Under the pieces are notes generated by a model. The model was given only the letters and a program-made list of their open reading frames with translations. It did not search any database and was not told the DNA's origin. 64,000 nucleotides of DNA from Planotetraspora mira (GTDB lineage: Bacteria; Actinomycetota; Actinomycetes; Streptosporangiales; Streptosporangiaceae). The position numbers and the translations under genes are program-made. Position 1 is the first letter of the stretch. The number at the start of each line of letters is the position of its first letter. The DNA lies in NCBI RefSeq assembly GCF_016863275.1, contig NZ_BOOO01000034.1:124001-188000 (forward strand). The letters are read 5' to 3'. Positions 18,118 through 26,822 of the stretch are shown here, one piece after another.

Positions 18118-18522
18118 TCAGCCGACGAGCTGCTGCCGCAGTGCGTCGACGTCCATCATGTACCACATGACCTTGAATCGGCCGTCCACGACCTCGTAAA
18201 ACGCGGTCTCGGCGACGGAGATGCTCGCTCCGTTGGGGGCCAGACCGTTCCACTCCGCCACCGGCGTTCCGGTGTCCAGCGCGCGAGCAGCGATGTGACC
18301 GCCCTCCACGAGAAGTTCCTGGACCTCCCAGTGGATGTCCGGGACGGCATCGGTGTGCTTGCGGAACTCGGTGATGATGGCTTCACGGGCAACTGGAGTG
18401 CCGCCCAGGATGACCTCGTCGTGAAGGAGCTCGCGCATCCCGTCGAAGTCACGCGTGTTCGCCATCTCCACGTACCGCCCGTAGAACTCGCGCAGCTCCT
18501 CTGCAGACATGCCTGTACTCAT
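18118..18522 (-). CDS. SnoaL-like protein
   Basis: A 134-residue single-domain protein of the SnoaL/NTF2 fold: the helix ELREFYGRYVEMANTRDFD, LLHDEVILGG, the strand DIHWEVQELLVEGGHIAARA, and FKVMWYMMDVDALRQQL at the end. Family members include polyketide cyclases, ester cyclases and non-enzymatic ligand binders; nothing here fixes a substrate. The ATG at 18522 follows GGAGAG. It is divergent from the HTH regulator at 18699, which commonly controls such a neighbour in actinomycetes. Confidence 0.85.
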   Translation of the reverse strand: MSTGMSAEELREFYGRYVEMANTRDFDGMRELLHDEVILGGTPVAREAIITEFRKHTDAVPDIHWEVQELLVEGGHIAARALDTGTPVAEWNGLAPNGASISVAETAFYEVVDGRFKVMWYMMDVDALRQQLVG

Positions 18523-18698
18523 CGTCAATCTCTCCACTCTGTTGGTAGCCACACCCGTGGTGACGGGTCGATCCGGCCGGCCCCGGAACGGGGCCGCGAT
18601 CCGATACTTACCTCTCCGCACACCAGGCAAAATGGACCTGCCGAGCCTCGTACTGGCAGGGCGACCCTGTGCCTGCCGCGCGGACCTAGAGTGAGGTT

Positions 18699-19544
18699 GT
18701 GGTTTCAGATTCGAACGAGCTCGCGTGCAGCCTGCGCCTCTGGCGCGGCCGCGTGTCACCCGCCGAGGTAGGCCTTCCGGAGGGCGGCCGGCGCCGCGTG
18801 CTCGGCCTGCGCCGGCAGGAGGTCGCCCAGCTTTCCGGGTTGTCGGTCGAATACCTCGCCCGCCTGGAGCAGGGCCGCGCGATCCACCCGTCGCCGTCGG
18901 TGCTCATGTCGCTCGCCCGGGTGCTGCGGCTTTCTGACCAGGAGCGCGCACATCTCTTCCGCGTCGCGGATCAGGCCGAGCCGGCCCACGGGAGCATCAA
19001 GCGTCACATCACGCCGAGCGTGCAGCGGATCCTGGACCGCCTGACCGACCTGCCCGTCCAGGTCGTCGACGCCTCGTGGCAGTGCATCACGTCCAACCCG
19101 CTCGCGTACGCCCTGGCCGGCGACACGTCGGCACTGCCGATGCGTGAGCGGAACCTCGCATGGACCGTCTTCACCGGCGCTCCAACACGCTATATCCGCA
19201 CCGAGGCCGAGGAGCGCCTGCTCCGCCTGGAACTGGTCTCCGATCTGCGCGAGGCTCGAAGCCGCCATCCGAAGGACAAGCTGCTCGGCGACCTCATCGA
19301 CGATCTGCTGGAAGTCAGCACAGACTTCGCCGACCTGTGGGAGCAGCGCCTGGCCGCCCCCCAGCCCGGCTTGAGCAGTCGGACGTTCCTGCACCCCGAG
19401 ATCGGACCGATCACAATGGACAGCGACTTCCTCACGGTACGTGACACCGACCTCCGGTTGATCGTCTACACCAGCGCGCAGGACAGCGAGGCGGCCGGGC
19501 AGCTCGACCTGCTGGCGACGATCGGCCTGCAGCCGTTCAGCTGA
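18699..19544 (+). CDS. XRE-type HTH regulator with MmyB-like ligand-binding domain
   Basis: A 281-residue regulator. The N-terminal xenobiotic-response HTH (about 15-85) contains LGLRRQEVAQLSGLSVEYLARLEQGR. A helical MmyB-type domain (about 105-275) follows, containing QVVDASWQCITSNPLAYAL and DFADLWEQR, thought to bind small hydrophobic ligands. The GTG start lacks a well-spaced Shine-Dalgarno site, so it may be leaderless. It is divergent from the SnoaL-like gene across 176 bp, a typical repressor/target arrangement. Confidence 0.9.
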   Translation: MVSDSNELACSLRLWRGRVSPAEVGLPEGGRRRVLGLRRQEVAQLSGLSVEYLARLEQGRAIHPSPSVLMSLARVLRLSDQERAHLFRVADQAEPAHGSIKRHITPSVQRILDRLTDLPVQVVDASWQCITSNPLAYALAGDTSALPMRERNLAWTVFTGAPTRYIRTEAEERLLRLELVSDLREARSRHPKDKLLGDLIDDLLEVSTDFADLWEQRLAAPQPGLSSRTFLHPEIGPITMDSDFLTVRDTDLRLIVYTSAQDSEAAGQLDLLATIGLQPFS

Positions 19545-19557
19545 CCGGGTTGGGTGA

Positions 19558-20040
19558 TCAGGTTCTGTCGTCTGCGCTGCGCGAGGTGCCGTGGCCGGTG
19601 GTGCCTGAGCCCTTCTTCTTCCCGGCCGATTCCTTGGTCTTGGGGGCAAGACGGCTCCAGGAGGCGAGGTGGCCGGCGGTGGGGAAGCGGCTCATGTCCA
19701 GCCCGATCTCGGCGATGATCACGTGTGCGGCGATGCGGCCGATTCCGGGGATCTCATCCAGGCGGTCCACTGCTGCGGCGAAGGGGGTGGCGAGATTGTC
19801 GATTCTGGCGTCGACATCGGCGATGTCGGCACTGATGGCGTCCACGCGGAGCCGGGACCCCGGCGTTTGGCCACGTGGAGACGCAGGCATGCCGCAGGGC
19901 GTACGGCCGTGCCGCGAGCGGGACCCTGCCTCAGCCTTGCTCGGCGCCACCGTACGGGCCTTCTGCCAGATACGGCCATAGACGCTTTCCGACAGGGGGC
20001 CGTCGCGCTCCCCGACAAACAGCTGACCGTCCGGACTCAT
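19558..20040 (-). pseudogene. Integrase fragment fused to an IS110-family transposase fragment
   Basis: Read leftwards, the first part (GPLSESVYGRIWQKARTVA) matches the region before the catalytic RHxxR of actinobacterial tyrosine integrases. That Arg box (LRHACLRLHVAK) lies in another frame. From about 19860 the frame becomes an IS110/IS116-type transposase C-terminus: LDEIPGIGRIAAHVIIAEIG, DMSRFPTAGHLASWSRLAP, the helix-hairpin-helix region of that family. Neither part is complete. The join marks an insertion or deletion between two former mobile elements. Confidence 0.75.
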
Positions 20041-20112
20041 GCCGTGCTTGGTCGCGTGGTTACGGTCAGTTCACGACCTGAGAATCCCGCGCCCGGATTC
20101 CCGTCTGCTCTC

Positions 20113-20784
20113 TCAGTCCAGTTCGCAGGTCCCGGCGCCGGGCCGTACCAGACCGGTCTCGTAGGCGAGGATGACCAGCTGGACGCGGTCGCGGACGCGG
20201 AGCTTGGTGAGCGCGCGAGTGATGTGGGTCTTGGCGGTCAGCGGGCTGATCACGAGCTTCTCGGCGATCTGCTCGTTGGACAGGCCCTCGGCGACCAGGC
20301 GGACCACCTCGCGCTCCCGGGGGGTCAGGACCGCGAGGCCGTCGCCGGTGACCGGGGCGGGCCGGTGGGCGAACTGCTCGACGACCCGGCGGGTGACGCC
20401 CGGGGAGAGCAGCGCCTCACCGGCGGCGACCACTGCGACCGCGCGGCGCAGCTCGGCGGGTTCGACCTCCTTGGTGAGGAAGCCGCTGGCCCCGGCGCGG
20501 AGGGCGGCGAAGATGTGCTCGTCGGTGTCGAAGGTGGTGAGGATGATGATCCGGGTGCCGGGGAGCTCGACGAGGACGCGGCGGGTGGCCTCGATGCCGT
20601 CCAGGCCGGGCATGCGGATGTCCATGAGGATCACGTCGGGGCGGGTCGTGCGCGCCAGTCGTACGGCCTCGTCGCCGGTGGCGGCCTCGCCGACCACCGT
20701 GAGCTCCCTGGAGCGGCCGAGCAGGCTGCGGAACCCTGCGCGGACGAGGGCCTGGTCATCGGCGAGCAGCACCTTGATCGTCAT
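20113..20784 (-). CDS. NarL/LuxR-type response regulator
   Basis: A 223-residue two-component regulator. The receiver domain has acidic pair D9-D10, phosphoacceptor D55 in VILMDIRMPG, conserved Thr in ILTTFD and Lys in FLTKEVEP. The C-terminal LuxR HTH (about 155-215) starts LTPREREVVRLVAEGLSNEQ. Its ATG overlaps the upstream histidine-kinase stop as ATGA, so the pair is made together. Confidence 0.96.
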   Translation of the reverse strand: MTIKVLLADDQALVRAGFRSLLGRSRELTVVGEAATGDEAVRLARTTRPDVILMDIRMPGLDGIEATRRVLVELPGTRIIILTTFDTDEHIFAALRAGASGFLTKEVEPAELRRAVAVVAAGEALLSPGVTRRVVEQFAHRPAPVTGDGLAVLTPREREVVRLVAEGLSNEQIAEKLVISPLTAKTHITRALTKLRVRDRVQLVILAYETGLVRPGAGTCELD

Positions 20785-22040
20785 GTGCCAGAGCCTGTCA
20801 CAACGGCGGCGCCCCCGACGGGGATGGTCGCCCGCACAGTGAGACCGCCGGTCCAGGAGCGGTCGGTCTTCTCCGGCGGGACACTTTTTCCGGGTGTGGC
20901 GGAGCCCTCCGGCGCGGCCGGGCCGATCGTCAGGGTGCCGCCGAGGGCCGCGACCCGTTCGCGCATGCCGGTGAGACCGTGGCCCTCGGTGAATGGCCCG
21001 GTGGCGCGGCCGTCGTCGCGGACCTCGACCGTCACCGCCCGCGCGGTGTAGCGCAGCCGCACCGTCACCCGGGTGGCAGCGGCGTGCTTGATGGTGTTGG
21101 TCAGGGCCTCCTGGACGACCCGGTAGGCGGCCACGGCGGGCACGGCGGGGACGCGGGCGGGGTCGCCCAGCTCCTCGAGGGTCACGTCGAGGCCGGTCGC
21201 GCGGGCGTGGGCGACCAGGTCGGCGACGGCGGCCAGGTCGGGCTGCGGCGCTGCGGCGCCGGAGGGCCCGTCGCGGAGGATGCCGATGAGGGAGCGCAGG
21301 TCGGTCATCGCCTTGGCGCGGACCTCCATCGCGGTGCGCAGGGCGTCGCGGACCTCGCTGGGGGACTCGTCGAGGGCGTCGGTGGCGACGTTGAGATGGA
21401 CGCCGACGACGGCCAGGGTGTGGGCGACGATGTCGTGCAGCTCGCGGGAGATCTGCAGCCGCTGCTCGGCCAGGCGGCGGCGGGCGTCCAGTTCCCGAGC
21501 CTCCTTCAGCTGGGCGAGCCGGGCGGCATGCTCGGCCCGCCACAGCAGCTGGCTGCGGCGGGCGTTGCCGACGGCGAGTACCAGGGCCAGCCACAGCGTC
21601 TCGGCTCCGCCGGAGGCCAGGGCCCGGGCGGGTGGGTCACCGGCCGTCCAGTCCCAGGTGACGGCGTAGGCCAGGAGGAGCAGGCCGACGCCGACGGCCC
21701 AGCGCATTCGGCCCGCGGCGGCGACGGTGTAGCAGGCGACGGTCATCGGCCAGATCCACCCGCCCTCGAACAGCCCCGCGCCCTGGTAGGCGACCAGCGC
21801 AGCCGCCGAGAACAGGAGTACGCCCACCGGCCACCGCTCCCGGACCAGCAGCATGCCGCCGAGGAAGAGCGCCAGCGGGACCGTGCTGCCCCAGCCGATC
21901 GGGGCCCCGACCGCCGCCAGGCCGGTGAGGATGGCGACGGTCGTCAGCGCGGCGGGCACGAGGGCGACCGCGAGACGGACGGCTCTCCCCGGCGCGACCG
22001 GCGCTCCATCTCCTCCGGCGGCGCCGGTCGTTCCGGTCAT
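20781..22040 (-). CDS. Sensor histidine kinase, HisKA_3 type
   Basis: A 419-residue membrane kinase. Four to five hydrophobic segments (about 20-165) have only short external loops, the intramembrane-sensing layout. A coiled segment and the HisKA_3 box with phosphorylatable His in SRELHDIVAHTLAVVG follow. The ATPase domain shows ALTNTIKHA (N box), VEVRDDGR and GHGLTGMRERV. It phosphorylates the downstream NarL-type regulator. Both ends overlap neighbours by four bases (ATGA), forming one coupled operon. The signal is unknown. Confidence 0.95.
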   Translation of the reverse strand: MTGTTGAAGGDGAPVAPGRAVRLAVALVPAALTTVAILTGLAAVGAPIGWGSTVPLALFLGGMLLVRERWPVGVLLFSAAALVAYQGAGLFEGGWIWPMTVACYTVAAAGRMRWAVGVGLLLLAYAVTWDWTAGDPPARALASGGAETLWLALVLAVGNARRSQLLWRAEHAARLAQLKEARELDARRRLAEQRLQISRELHDIVAHTLAVVGVHLNVATDALDESPSEVRDALRTAMEVRAKAMTDLRSLIGILRDGPSGAAAPQPDLAAVADLVAHARATGLDVTLEELGDPARVPAVPAVAAYRVVQEALTNTIKHAAATRVTVRLRYTARAVTVEVRDDGRATGPFTEGHGLTGMRERVAALGGTLTIGPAAPEGSATPGKSVPPEKTDRSWTGGLTVRATIPVGGAAVVTGSGT

Positions 22041-22663
22041 CGGCGGGCTCCTCCCGAGCGGGTCAGGCCGATCGTGGCGACCGCGATCCAGGCCACGTCG
22101 GCGGCGAGCACGATGCGCTCGGTCAAGCCGATGACGGAGGGCAGGGCCCGGGCGCCCATGACATCGACCATAGTGATCACGAACAGGATCATCCCAAGAA
22201 CCACGGCGGCGGTGACGGCAGTCAGCGCGCCGGGCATGCCCGGTTCGCGCCGCCACCGGCGGGTGAGGAGCACGGCGGCGGCCAGGAAGGCAAGCAGCGC
22301 GACCCAGGCGGCCAGACCGTGGATGGTCTCGGAGACCGAAGGGTCGTCCCACCGGCCGGGCGGGTCGGCGGGGAAGACCGCGGCGAGGAGAAGACCGGCG
22401 GACCAGATCCCGAACAGCCACGATCCGGTACGGCTCGCGCGAGTGCGGGCGACGCCGACCGTGAAGACCGCCGAGGCGAGTGCGAGGCCGTACATGCCTA
22501 CGGTGACCAGCCAGCCGGCGTGCGTATTGACGAACCGGCTCACGACCTCGGCGACCGGGCTCATCTCGCGGTTGACCACATCCGAGACCGCGAACGCCAC
22601 CGCGCAGGCGCCGAGCCCGGCGAGTACGGGGAACCTCATCGCGGGGAATGCGTGCAGCGTCAT
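22037..22663 (-). CDS. DUF998 integral membrane protein
   Basis: A protein of about 208 residues with six predicted membrane helices and the DUF998 pattern: a first helix region AVSDVVNREMSPVAEVVSRF, the motif DPSVSETIHGLAAW before a helix, and a last helix near WIAVATIGL. ATG 22663, six bases after AAAGGG, is preferred to a TTG at 22678. It is the first gene of the coupled operon (ATGA overlap with the kinase), so it may sense or protect against whatever the kinase detects. Confidence 0.85.
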   Translation of the reverse strand: MTLHAFPAMRFPVLAGLGACAVAFAVSDVVNREMSPVAEVVSRFVNTHAGWLVTVGMYGLALASAVFTVGVARTRASRTGSWLFGIWSAGLLLAAVFPADPPGRWDDPSVSETIHGLAAWVALLAFLAAAVLLTRRWRREPGMPGALTAVTAAVVLGMILFVITMVDVMGARALPSVIGLTERIVLAADVAWIAVATIGLTRSGGARR

Positions 22664-22679
22664 GTCATGCCCTTTCAAA

Positions 22680-23529
22680 GGGGGAGCGGGGATGGCACGA
22701 CGCTACGCACTGGCCGGGCTCCAGACGTCGTCCGCGGGCAGTCACCTTGCGGTACACCGAACGGGATAGGAGTACACCGATCGGAGGACGCCGATAGCGC
22801 AGCTGGCCTGCGGGTTGCAGGAGAAGTGAGACGTTTCGAAGACACTCCGGCCTCCGACGTGTCAGAGAGCAGTAGGCCAGGCAAACGTTGCCTGATGTGG
22901 CACCAAGTCTCTAGGCAATCTTCCCGTGCAGTTCCCAGCGGGCGGCAGTCGGTGGAGGTCCTTCAGGGTCGGCCGCGCCTGGCTAGCCACGGCCTTGATT
23001 CTCAATGCGTTCCCATTGAGGTGGTCGGGTCTGTATAGGCGCAGCTCAAAGCGTTTTCGCGGTAGGACTGTAAAACCGTCGGCTCATACCCCTTCAGTTC
23101 AGAGAAGAGGAGGTCGACCACGCCGCCGCGCTCTGTCTCATGCAGGACCATATGCTCCTTGCTCCGGCCGTCTGTCTGGAATGGCGAGGCGTGACGGAAA
23201 CGCCGACCACGTGTGACCGGCGCTGGACTGGGTGACGAACTGAGTGACAACGACCACGGACGCCCGCAGATGGAGATGGACGTCCGTGGATGGTCAGCGC
23301 AGGTCAAGGGCCTCGCGCGGCTAACCCGTCCGCGAGGCGGAGCCGCTCTCGACGCCGGGCGAGCAGGAGAATGATCACGCGCTCGATCCTCGCGGGGTCC
23401 GGACGGCGCTGAGCCGACCCGCTGATTCCCCTATGAGGAGGGCCGGATTCATACCGGCGCCTAGCGGGATAATCCGGATCGTCCAGATATAGGTGGCTTG
23501 ACCGGCACCGGATGCCTCAGGATGGCGGC
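22680..23529. other. Gene-free stretch with a dispersed repeat
   Basis: About 850 bp with no coding sequence I can support. Reading frames are short, and none shows a family motif. It contains the second copy of the 84-bp repeat (23228-23311) and sequence that looks like decayed mobile-element DNA. Confidence 0.6.
23228..23311. repeat. 84-bp dispersed repeat, copy 2
   Basis: About 82% identical to 8345-8428, same orientation. At 8345 the element abuts a tRNA-like relic and an integrase remnant. Here neither is visible, though the DNA around it is equally gene-poor. Confidence 0.75.
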
Positions 23530-24261
23530 ATGACCGAGCCCCCCGGCGAACAACCCGTCCCTCCCAATCCTCCGCTCGGCGCCGGATACCCCCCTCCAGG
23601 CCCATCGACCGGCCCACACCCTTACGCCTCCGGCCCCCAGTGGCCCGGGTATGCGCCGCCCGGCTATCCGCCGGGTGGTCAGTGGCCACCGCCAGGCCCA
23701 CCGGCCGCGTTCCGTCGGCCGGTGGGCGACCCGACGCTCGCCGAGTGGTGGGAACGGCTTCTCGCCAGGTTGATCGACAGCACGATCCTCAGCGTCCTCA
23801 TCTCACCGGCCTACGTGCTCCTGGTGTTCTCGATCTCCGACGACTTCCTCGCGATCATGCGGCAGTCGGCCGAGGGCCGTCCCGTCGACGTGCAGGATCT
23901 CCTGGCGTTGGAGGTGACGATGTTCAAGTGGGCGTTCCTCATGGCGCCCATCGCGGCCGCCCTGTACTTCGTCTACGACGGGATCCAGCACGCGGTATGG
24001 GGTCGCACTCTGGGCAAGCGCCTGCTGAAGATCGAGGTGGTCGCGATGTCCACGCGCGTGCACATCACCCCCGGCGCGGCCTGGCGCAGGGCGGCGGTCT
24101 ACGCCCTGCCTTCGGCCGTGCCGATCATCGGAAGCTTCTTCGCGCTCGCGAACAGCCTCTGGTTGTTCCAGGACCCGATGGCACGGCAGTGCCTGCATGA
24201 CAAGGCGGCGGAGACCGTCGTGGTGAAGGCCCGCAGACACGGGACGACGGCCCCGGCCTGA
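23530..24261 (+). CDS. RDD-family membrane protein with Pro/Gly-rich N-terminus
   Basis: A 243-residue protein (from ATG 23530; an ATG at 23512 is possible). The first about 60 residues are a disordered Pro/Gly/Tyr-rich cytoplasmic tail. The RDD domain follows, with its Arg-Asp-Asp region (here LLARLIDSTILS), two hydrophobic helices, and the conserved GRTLGKRLLKIEV segment. HDKAAETVVV closes the domain. Some RDD proteins act in Na+/H+ antiport; most are uncharacterised. A GGATGG site precedes the start. Confidence 0.88.
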   Translation: MTEPPGEQPVPPNPPLGAGYPPPGPSTGPHPYASGPQWPGYAPPGYPPGGQWPPPGPPAAFRRPVGDPTLAEWWERLLARLIDSTILSVLISPAYVLLVFSISDDFLAIMRQSAEGRPVDVQDLLALEVTMFKWAFLMAPIAAALYFVYDGIQHAVWGRTLGKRLLKIEVVAMSTRVHITPGAAWRRAAVYALPSAVPIIGSFFALANSLWLFQDPMARQCLHDKAAETVVVKARRHGTTAPA

Positions 24262-24267
24262 AACGGC

Positions 24268-24319
24268 CTGACACCGCGAGAACGGCGACGGTCGTCGCCG
24301 GACGCGCGCTCGGTGTCAG
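24268..24319 (+). terminator. Candidate terminator hairpin after the RDD gene
   Basis: CTGACACCG at 24268-24276 pairs with CGGTGTCAG at 24311-24319, with a second hairpin nested inside. It begins six bases after the RDD stop codon. Confidence 0.55.
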
Positions 24320-24407
24320 CCCTTGCCGGCACCGAGCGTCATACCGGCGACGAAACGCCGTCGCAGGGCGAGGGTCCGGCCATTGGCCGAGGTCGGCGGG
24401 GCGATAT

Positions 24408-24920
24408 CTATACACGGCCCTGGAGGATCTTGGCCAGTCGCAGCCCGGTCTCTTGGCGGCCATCGGAGCTCGCGGTTCTCACCTTGATCCCGCAGTAGTC
24501 CCCGCCACGGCAGGGGAACCAGAGCTCGCCGTGCAGTTCGGCGTAGGTGGCGCCGTCGACGAATCCGCTCAGCGGCTCCCCGATCTCGGCCACGGACTCG
24601 TACTGTGCCTTGGGCAGCACCGCCGCGTAAATCGCCTCGTTGATGCCGTCCTTGGCGCTCGAGGCCGTCCAGACGCATCCGCCGAACGTGTAGTCGTGCT
24701 GGCCGCCGTCATTCGGGCCGATCGCCTCAGTGACCTCGTTCTTGGTAAGGAAGTTGCAGCTGCTGTCGCTGTTACCGGAGCCTTCCCCTGCGGGGGCTTC
24801 CGCACCGGGAATGCCGACAGGGCTGGAACCATCCGAGCCACCGCCGCCGCCGCAAGCCGCGACCAATGCCAGGGCGCCGGCGAGAATCGCAGCGTGCGTG
24901 AACTTCCTGAAGACATCCAT
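24408..24920 (-). CDS. Secreted lipoprotein, DUF3558-like
   Basis: A 170-residue lipoprotein starting at ATG 24920, eight bases after AAAAGGA. The lipobox is LVAAC, followed by a Gly/Ser-rich linker. The mature domain has a CNFLTKNEVTEAIG start and the paired cysteines, FGGCVWTAS and PCRGGDYC, which recall DUF3558 lipoproteins. These occur widely in actinomycete envelopes with no known activity. No operon partner is seen; about 500 bp of decayed DNA lies upstream. Confidence 0.75.
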   Translation of the reverse strand: MDVFRKFTHAAILAGALALVAACGGGGGSDGSSPVGIPGAEAPAGEGSGNSDSSCNFLTKNEVTEAIGPNDGGQHDYTFGGCVWTASSAKDGINEAIYAAVLPKAQYESVAEIGEPLSGFVDGATYAELHGELWFPCRGGDYCGIKVRTASSDGRQETGLRLAKILQGRV

Positions 24921-24939
24921 GGTTTCAATCCTTTTCATA

Positions 24940-25446
24940 TGGGTGTAGTGGCGGAGAATTCCGACGCGTTCGGTTCGAAGGCCACCGCCTGCTCCTGTGC
25001 CAGTGCAGCCGCTTGGGCTCCAGGAAGATGGCCGTATTGGGGTGTTCGATGGCTTCGCGTAGCTGGGAGCTGTGTCGGTCGGGGCTTGCATCACCAGTGA
25101 TAGGCCGGGCCGCTTGCAAAGTGCTTTCAGCGGCCTGACCTTCATCCGCAGACCGCTGGTCAGCCCGGCGATCGCGCTGCTGCACATCGCTCGCAATGAC
25201 CCGGTGACAGTGATGCCACCGAGGTGCTGGATCGCCTCTTCGCTGCTGCACGCGACAGAGCCCCCGACCTGGTGATGCGGCCGCCAGAGCGACAAGCCCT
25301 GGAGGCCACCGCTGCGGCGACGGTGTCCGACGCCATGGTCGGCGACCTGGTCCACCCCCAACTGGACGCCCTCCCAGCGGAGGGCGAAATGTCGCCCATA
25401 TTCGGACGTATTAGATTTGACATAAAGCTCATTTCGCATCAATAGC
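24940..25446. other. Coding-like remnant region, unidentified
   Basis: The plus strand shows two short frames, one with GLTFIRRPLVSPAIALLHIA, and one from about 25224 with RPPERQALEATAAATVSDAM ending at a TAA near 25445. They would join through a frameshift into about 100 residues. I do not recognise the family. It may be the tail of a broken gene. Confidence 0.3.
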
Positions 25447-25487
25447 GCTCACCACGGGTCGGCGTGGTCAATAAAGAGATAAGCGAA

Positions 25488-25516
25488 CGACAAAAGCCAT
25501 CGACTGTCGTTTGTCG
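25488..25516. promoter_or_regulatory. Dyad upstream of the first His-rich secreted protein
   Basis: CGACAAA (25488-25494) and TTTGTCG (25510-25516) form a perfect 7-bp inverted repeat with a 15-base spacer. The DNA is unusually AT-rich for this window and lies about 120 bp before the gene. A second hairpin, TTTCCCC/GGGGAAA at 25579-25599, lies in the probable 5' leader. Confidence 0.4.
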
Positions 25517-25637
25517 GCCGCTCGGCGCGGAAAATAAGGCAATGCGTTTATGGCTCACTAAGCGTCGCCATAAGCACGTTTCCCCAATTGTCGGGGAAAG
25601 TTAGCGCAAAGGTAAAGGTCCCAAAAGGGGAAATAGC

Positions 25638-26048
25638 ATGCCTAACTTCAAGAGCCTCGTCGGGGTTCTCGCCGTCAGCACCGCGCTGACCGGTGGGGCC
25701 GTCGCGCTCGGCACCGCGGTCACCAGCACGTCCGCTAGCGCCACCACCATCACGGGCTGCGGCGGCGGCTGCGGCGGCTCCGGCTGGGGCCGCGGGCACC
25801 GCAACCACAACCGCAACTGGAACAAGAACCGCGAGTGGCAGCACGCGCGTGAGCACCAGCACCAGCGTCAGCACCTGCTGCGTGACTTCTCGCTGATCAT
25901 CACCCCTTTCCAGAAGTCGGACAACCAGGCCATCCCGCAGCAGAAGCAGGACACCGACTCCAAGTCCAAGGCCGAGGCCGAGGATCCGTACTACCCGGGC
26001 CCGATTACCACAGGCACCGCTACTCCTCCCGCGCCCGTCATCGGCTAG
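25638..26048 (+). CDS. Secreted His/Asn/Gln/Arg-rich protein, paralogue 1
   Basis: A 136-residue exported protein. The signal peptide (SLVGVLAVSTALTGGAVALG) is followed by a Gly/Cys patch GCGGGCGG. A basic polar tract (about 50-80) repeats HNRN-, HQHQRQ-type units. The core then reads LLRDFSLIITPFQKSDNQA, with PQQKQDTDSK close behind, and the end is acidic and proline-rich. The core and its DNA are almost identical in the neighbour at 26342, while the ends diverge. No known family is recognised. The His-rich tract suggests metal or nucleic-acid binding. An AAAAGGGG site precedes the ATG. Confidence 0.8.
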   Translation: MPNFKSLVGVLAVSTALTGGAVALGTAVTSTSASATTITGCGGGCGGSGWGRGHRNHNRNWNKNREWQHAREHQHQRQHLLRDFSLIITPFQKSDNQAIPQQKQDTDSKSKAEAEDPYYPGPITTGTATPPAPVIG

Positions 26049-26112
26049 TGCGTCTTCGATAACGCGGACGTTCGGACCTCATGGTCGGAGCGTGAGCACC
26101 GAAGGAAAACGT

Positions 26113-26177
26113 GCCCGTGCTCGCCGCTGTCGAGTTCGCCTGTTTCCGGGAGCCACGAACGTCCGGCGGGCACGGGC
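26113..26177 (+). terminator. Long-loop hairpin after paralogue 1
   Basis: A 14-base stem with one mismatch, 26113-26126 with 26164-26177. The arm sequence (GCCCGTGCTCGCCG) is the same as in the hairpin behind paralogue 2, so the terminator was duplicated with the gene. Confidence 0.65.
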
Positions 26178-26341
26178 GCGCCAGAAAGCGCATCATCACC
26201 GGCGGGTTCGCCGTCTGGAATAGGCGCGACCGTTGGTCTTCTACTCACATCGCATTCTCATGACCCCACTAGGCAACGAAGCGCCCACAAAAGCGTGCGC
26301 GTTCGTGTAGCGGGTAACCGCATTCATCAAAGGGAAATCGA

Positions 26342-26755
26342 ATGTTCAAGCTCAGCACCATCATGGGCGTTCTCGCCGCCGGCGCCACGCTGACCGGTGG
26401 CGCTTTCATCCTCGGCACCGCCACCGGTGCGGGCGCGTCGGTCGTCATGGGCGGCGTTCCGGCTCCGGCTCCGGTCTCCGTCTCGCGGCCGACGTGCCAC
26501 AAGACGGTCTGCTTCCGCGAGGAGCGTCACCACAACCGCAACCACAACTGGAACCACAACCGTCAGCGTCAGCACGAGCGTCAGCACCAGCACCAGCGTC
26601 AGTACCTGCTGCGTGACTTCTCGCTGATCATCACCCCCTTCCAGAAGTCGGACAACCAGGCGTTCCCGCAGCAGAAGCAGGACACCGACTCCAAGGCGAA
26701 GGCCGAAAGCTACCCGACGCCTTACCCCACGGTCACGGTCAAGCCCGTTCCGTGA
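26342..26755 (+). CDS. Secreted His/Asn/Gln/Arg-rich protein, paralogue 2
   Basis: A 137-residue exported paralogue of the preceding gene: signal peptide, a short Pro/Val segment, and two cysteines (CHKTVC) replacing the Gly/Cys patch. A longer tract of HNRNHNWNHNRQRQ- and HQHQRQ-type repeats follows. Then comes the shared core LLRDFSLIITPFQKSDNQA with PQQKQDTDSK, and a Pro/Thr tail. AAAGGGAAATCG before the ATG resembles the leader of paralogue 1. Each gene has its own leader and terminator, so they form tandem units rather than one operon. Confidence 0.8.
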   Translation: MFKLSTIMGVLAAGATLTGGAFILGTATGAGASVVMGGVPAPAPVSVSRPTCHKTVCFREERHHNRNHNWNHNRQRQHERQHQHQRQYLLRDFSLIITPFQKSDNQAFPQQKQDTDSKAKAESYPTPYPTVTVKPVP

Positions 26756-26822
26756 TCTAGGTGCACGGCGACCAGTTGCGCGGGCGCTCGTCCGCAAGGT
26801 CGTGAGGGCCGAACGAAACCAC

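Noticed and set aside
17749-18771. 340-codon plus-strand frame over IS5 and SnoaL genes
   Set aside because: Antisense to a transposase and a SnoaL gene, with no motif or ribosome site.
23002-23307. 101-codon minus-strand frame in the gene-free region
   Set aside because: No start site and no recognisable family. It overlaps the dispersed repeat and likely reads through mobile-element debris.
25760-26640. Possible CRISPR-like or tandem DNA repeats in the His/Gln-rich genes
   Set aside because: The repeats are short codon-level runs (CAC/CAG/CGT) inside open frames. There is no fixed repeat-spacer period.
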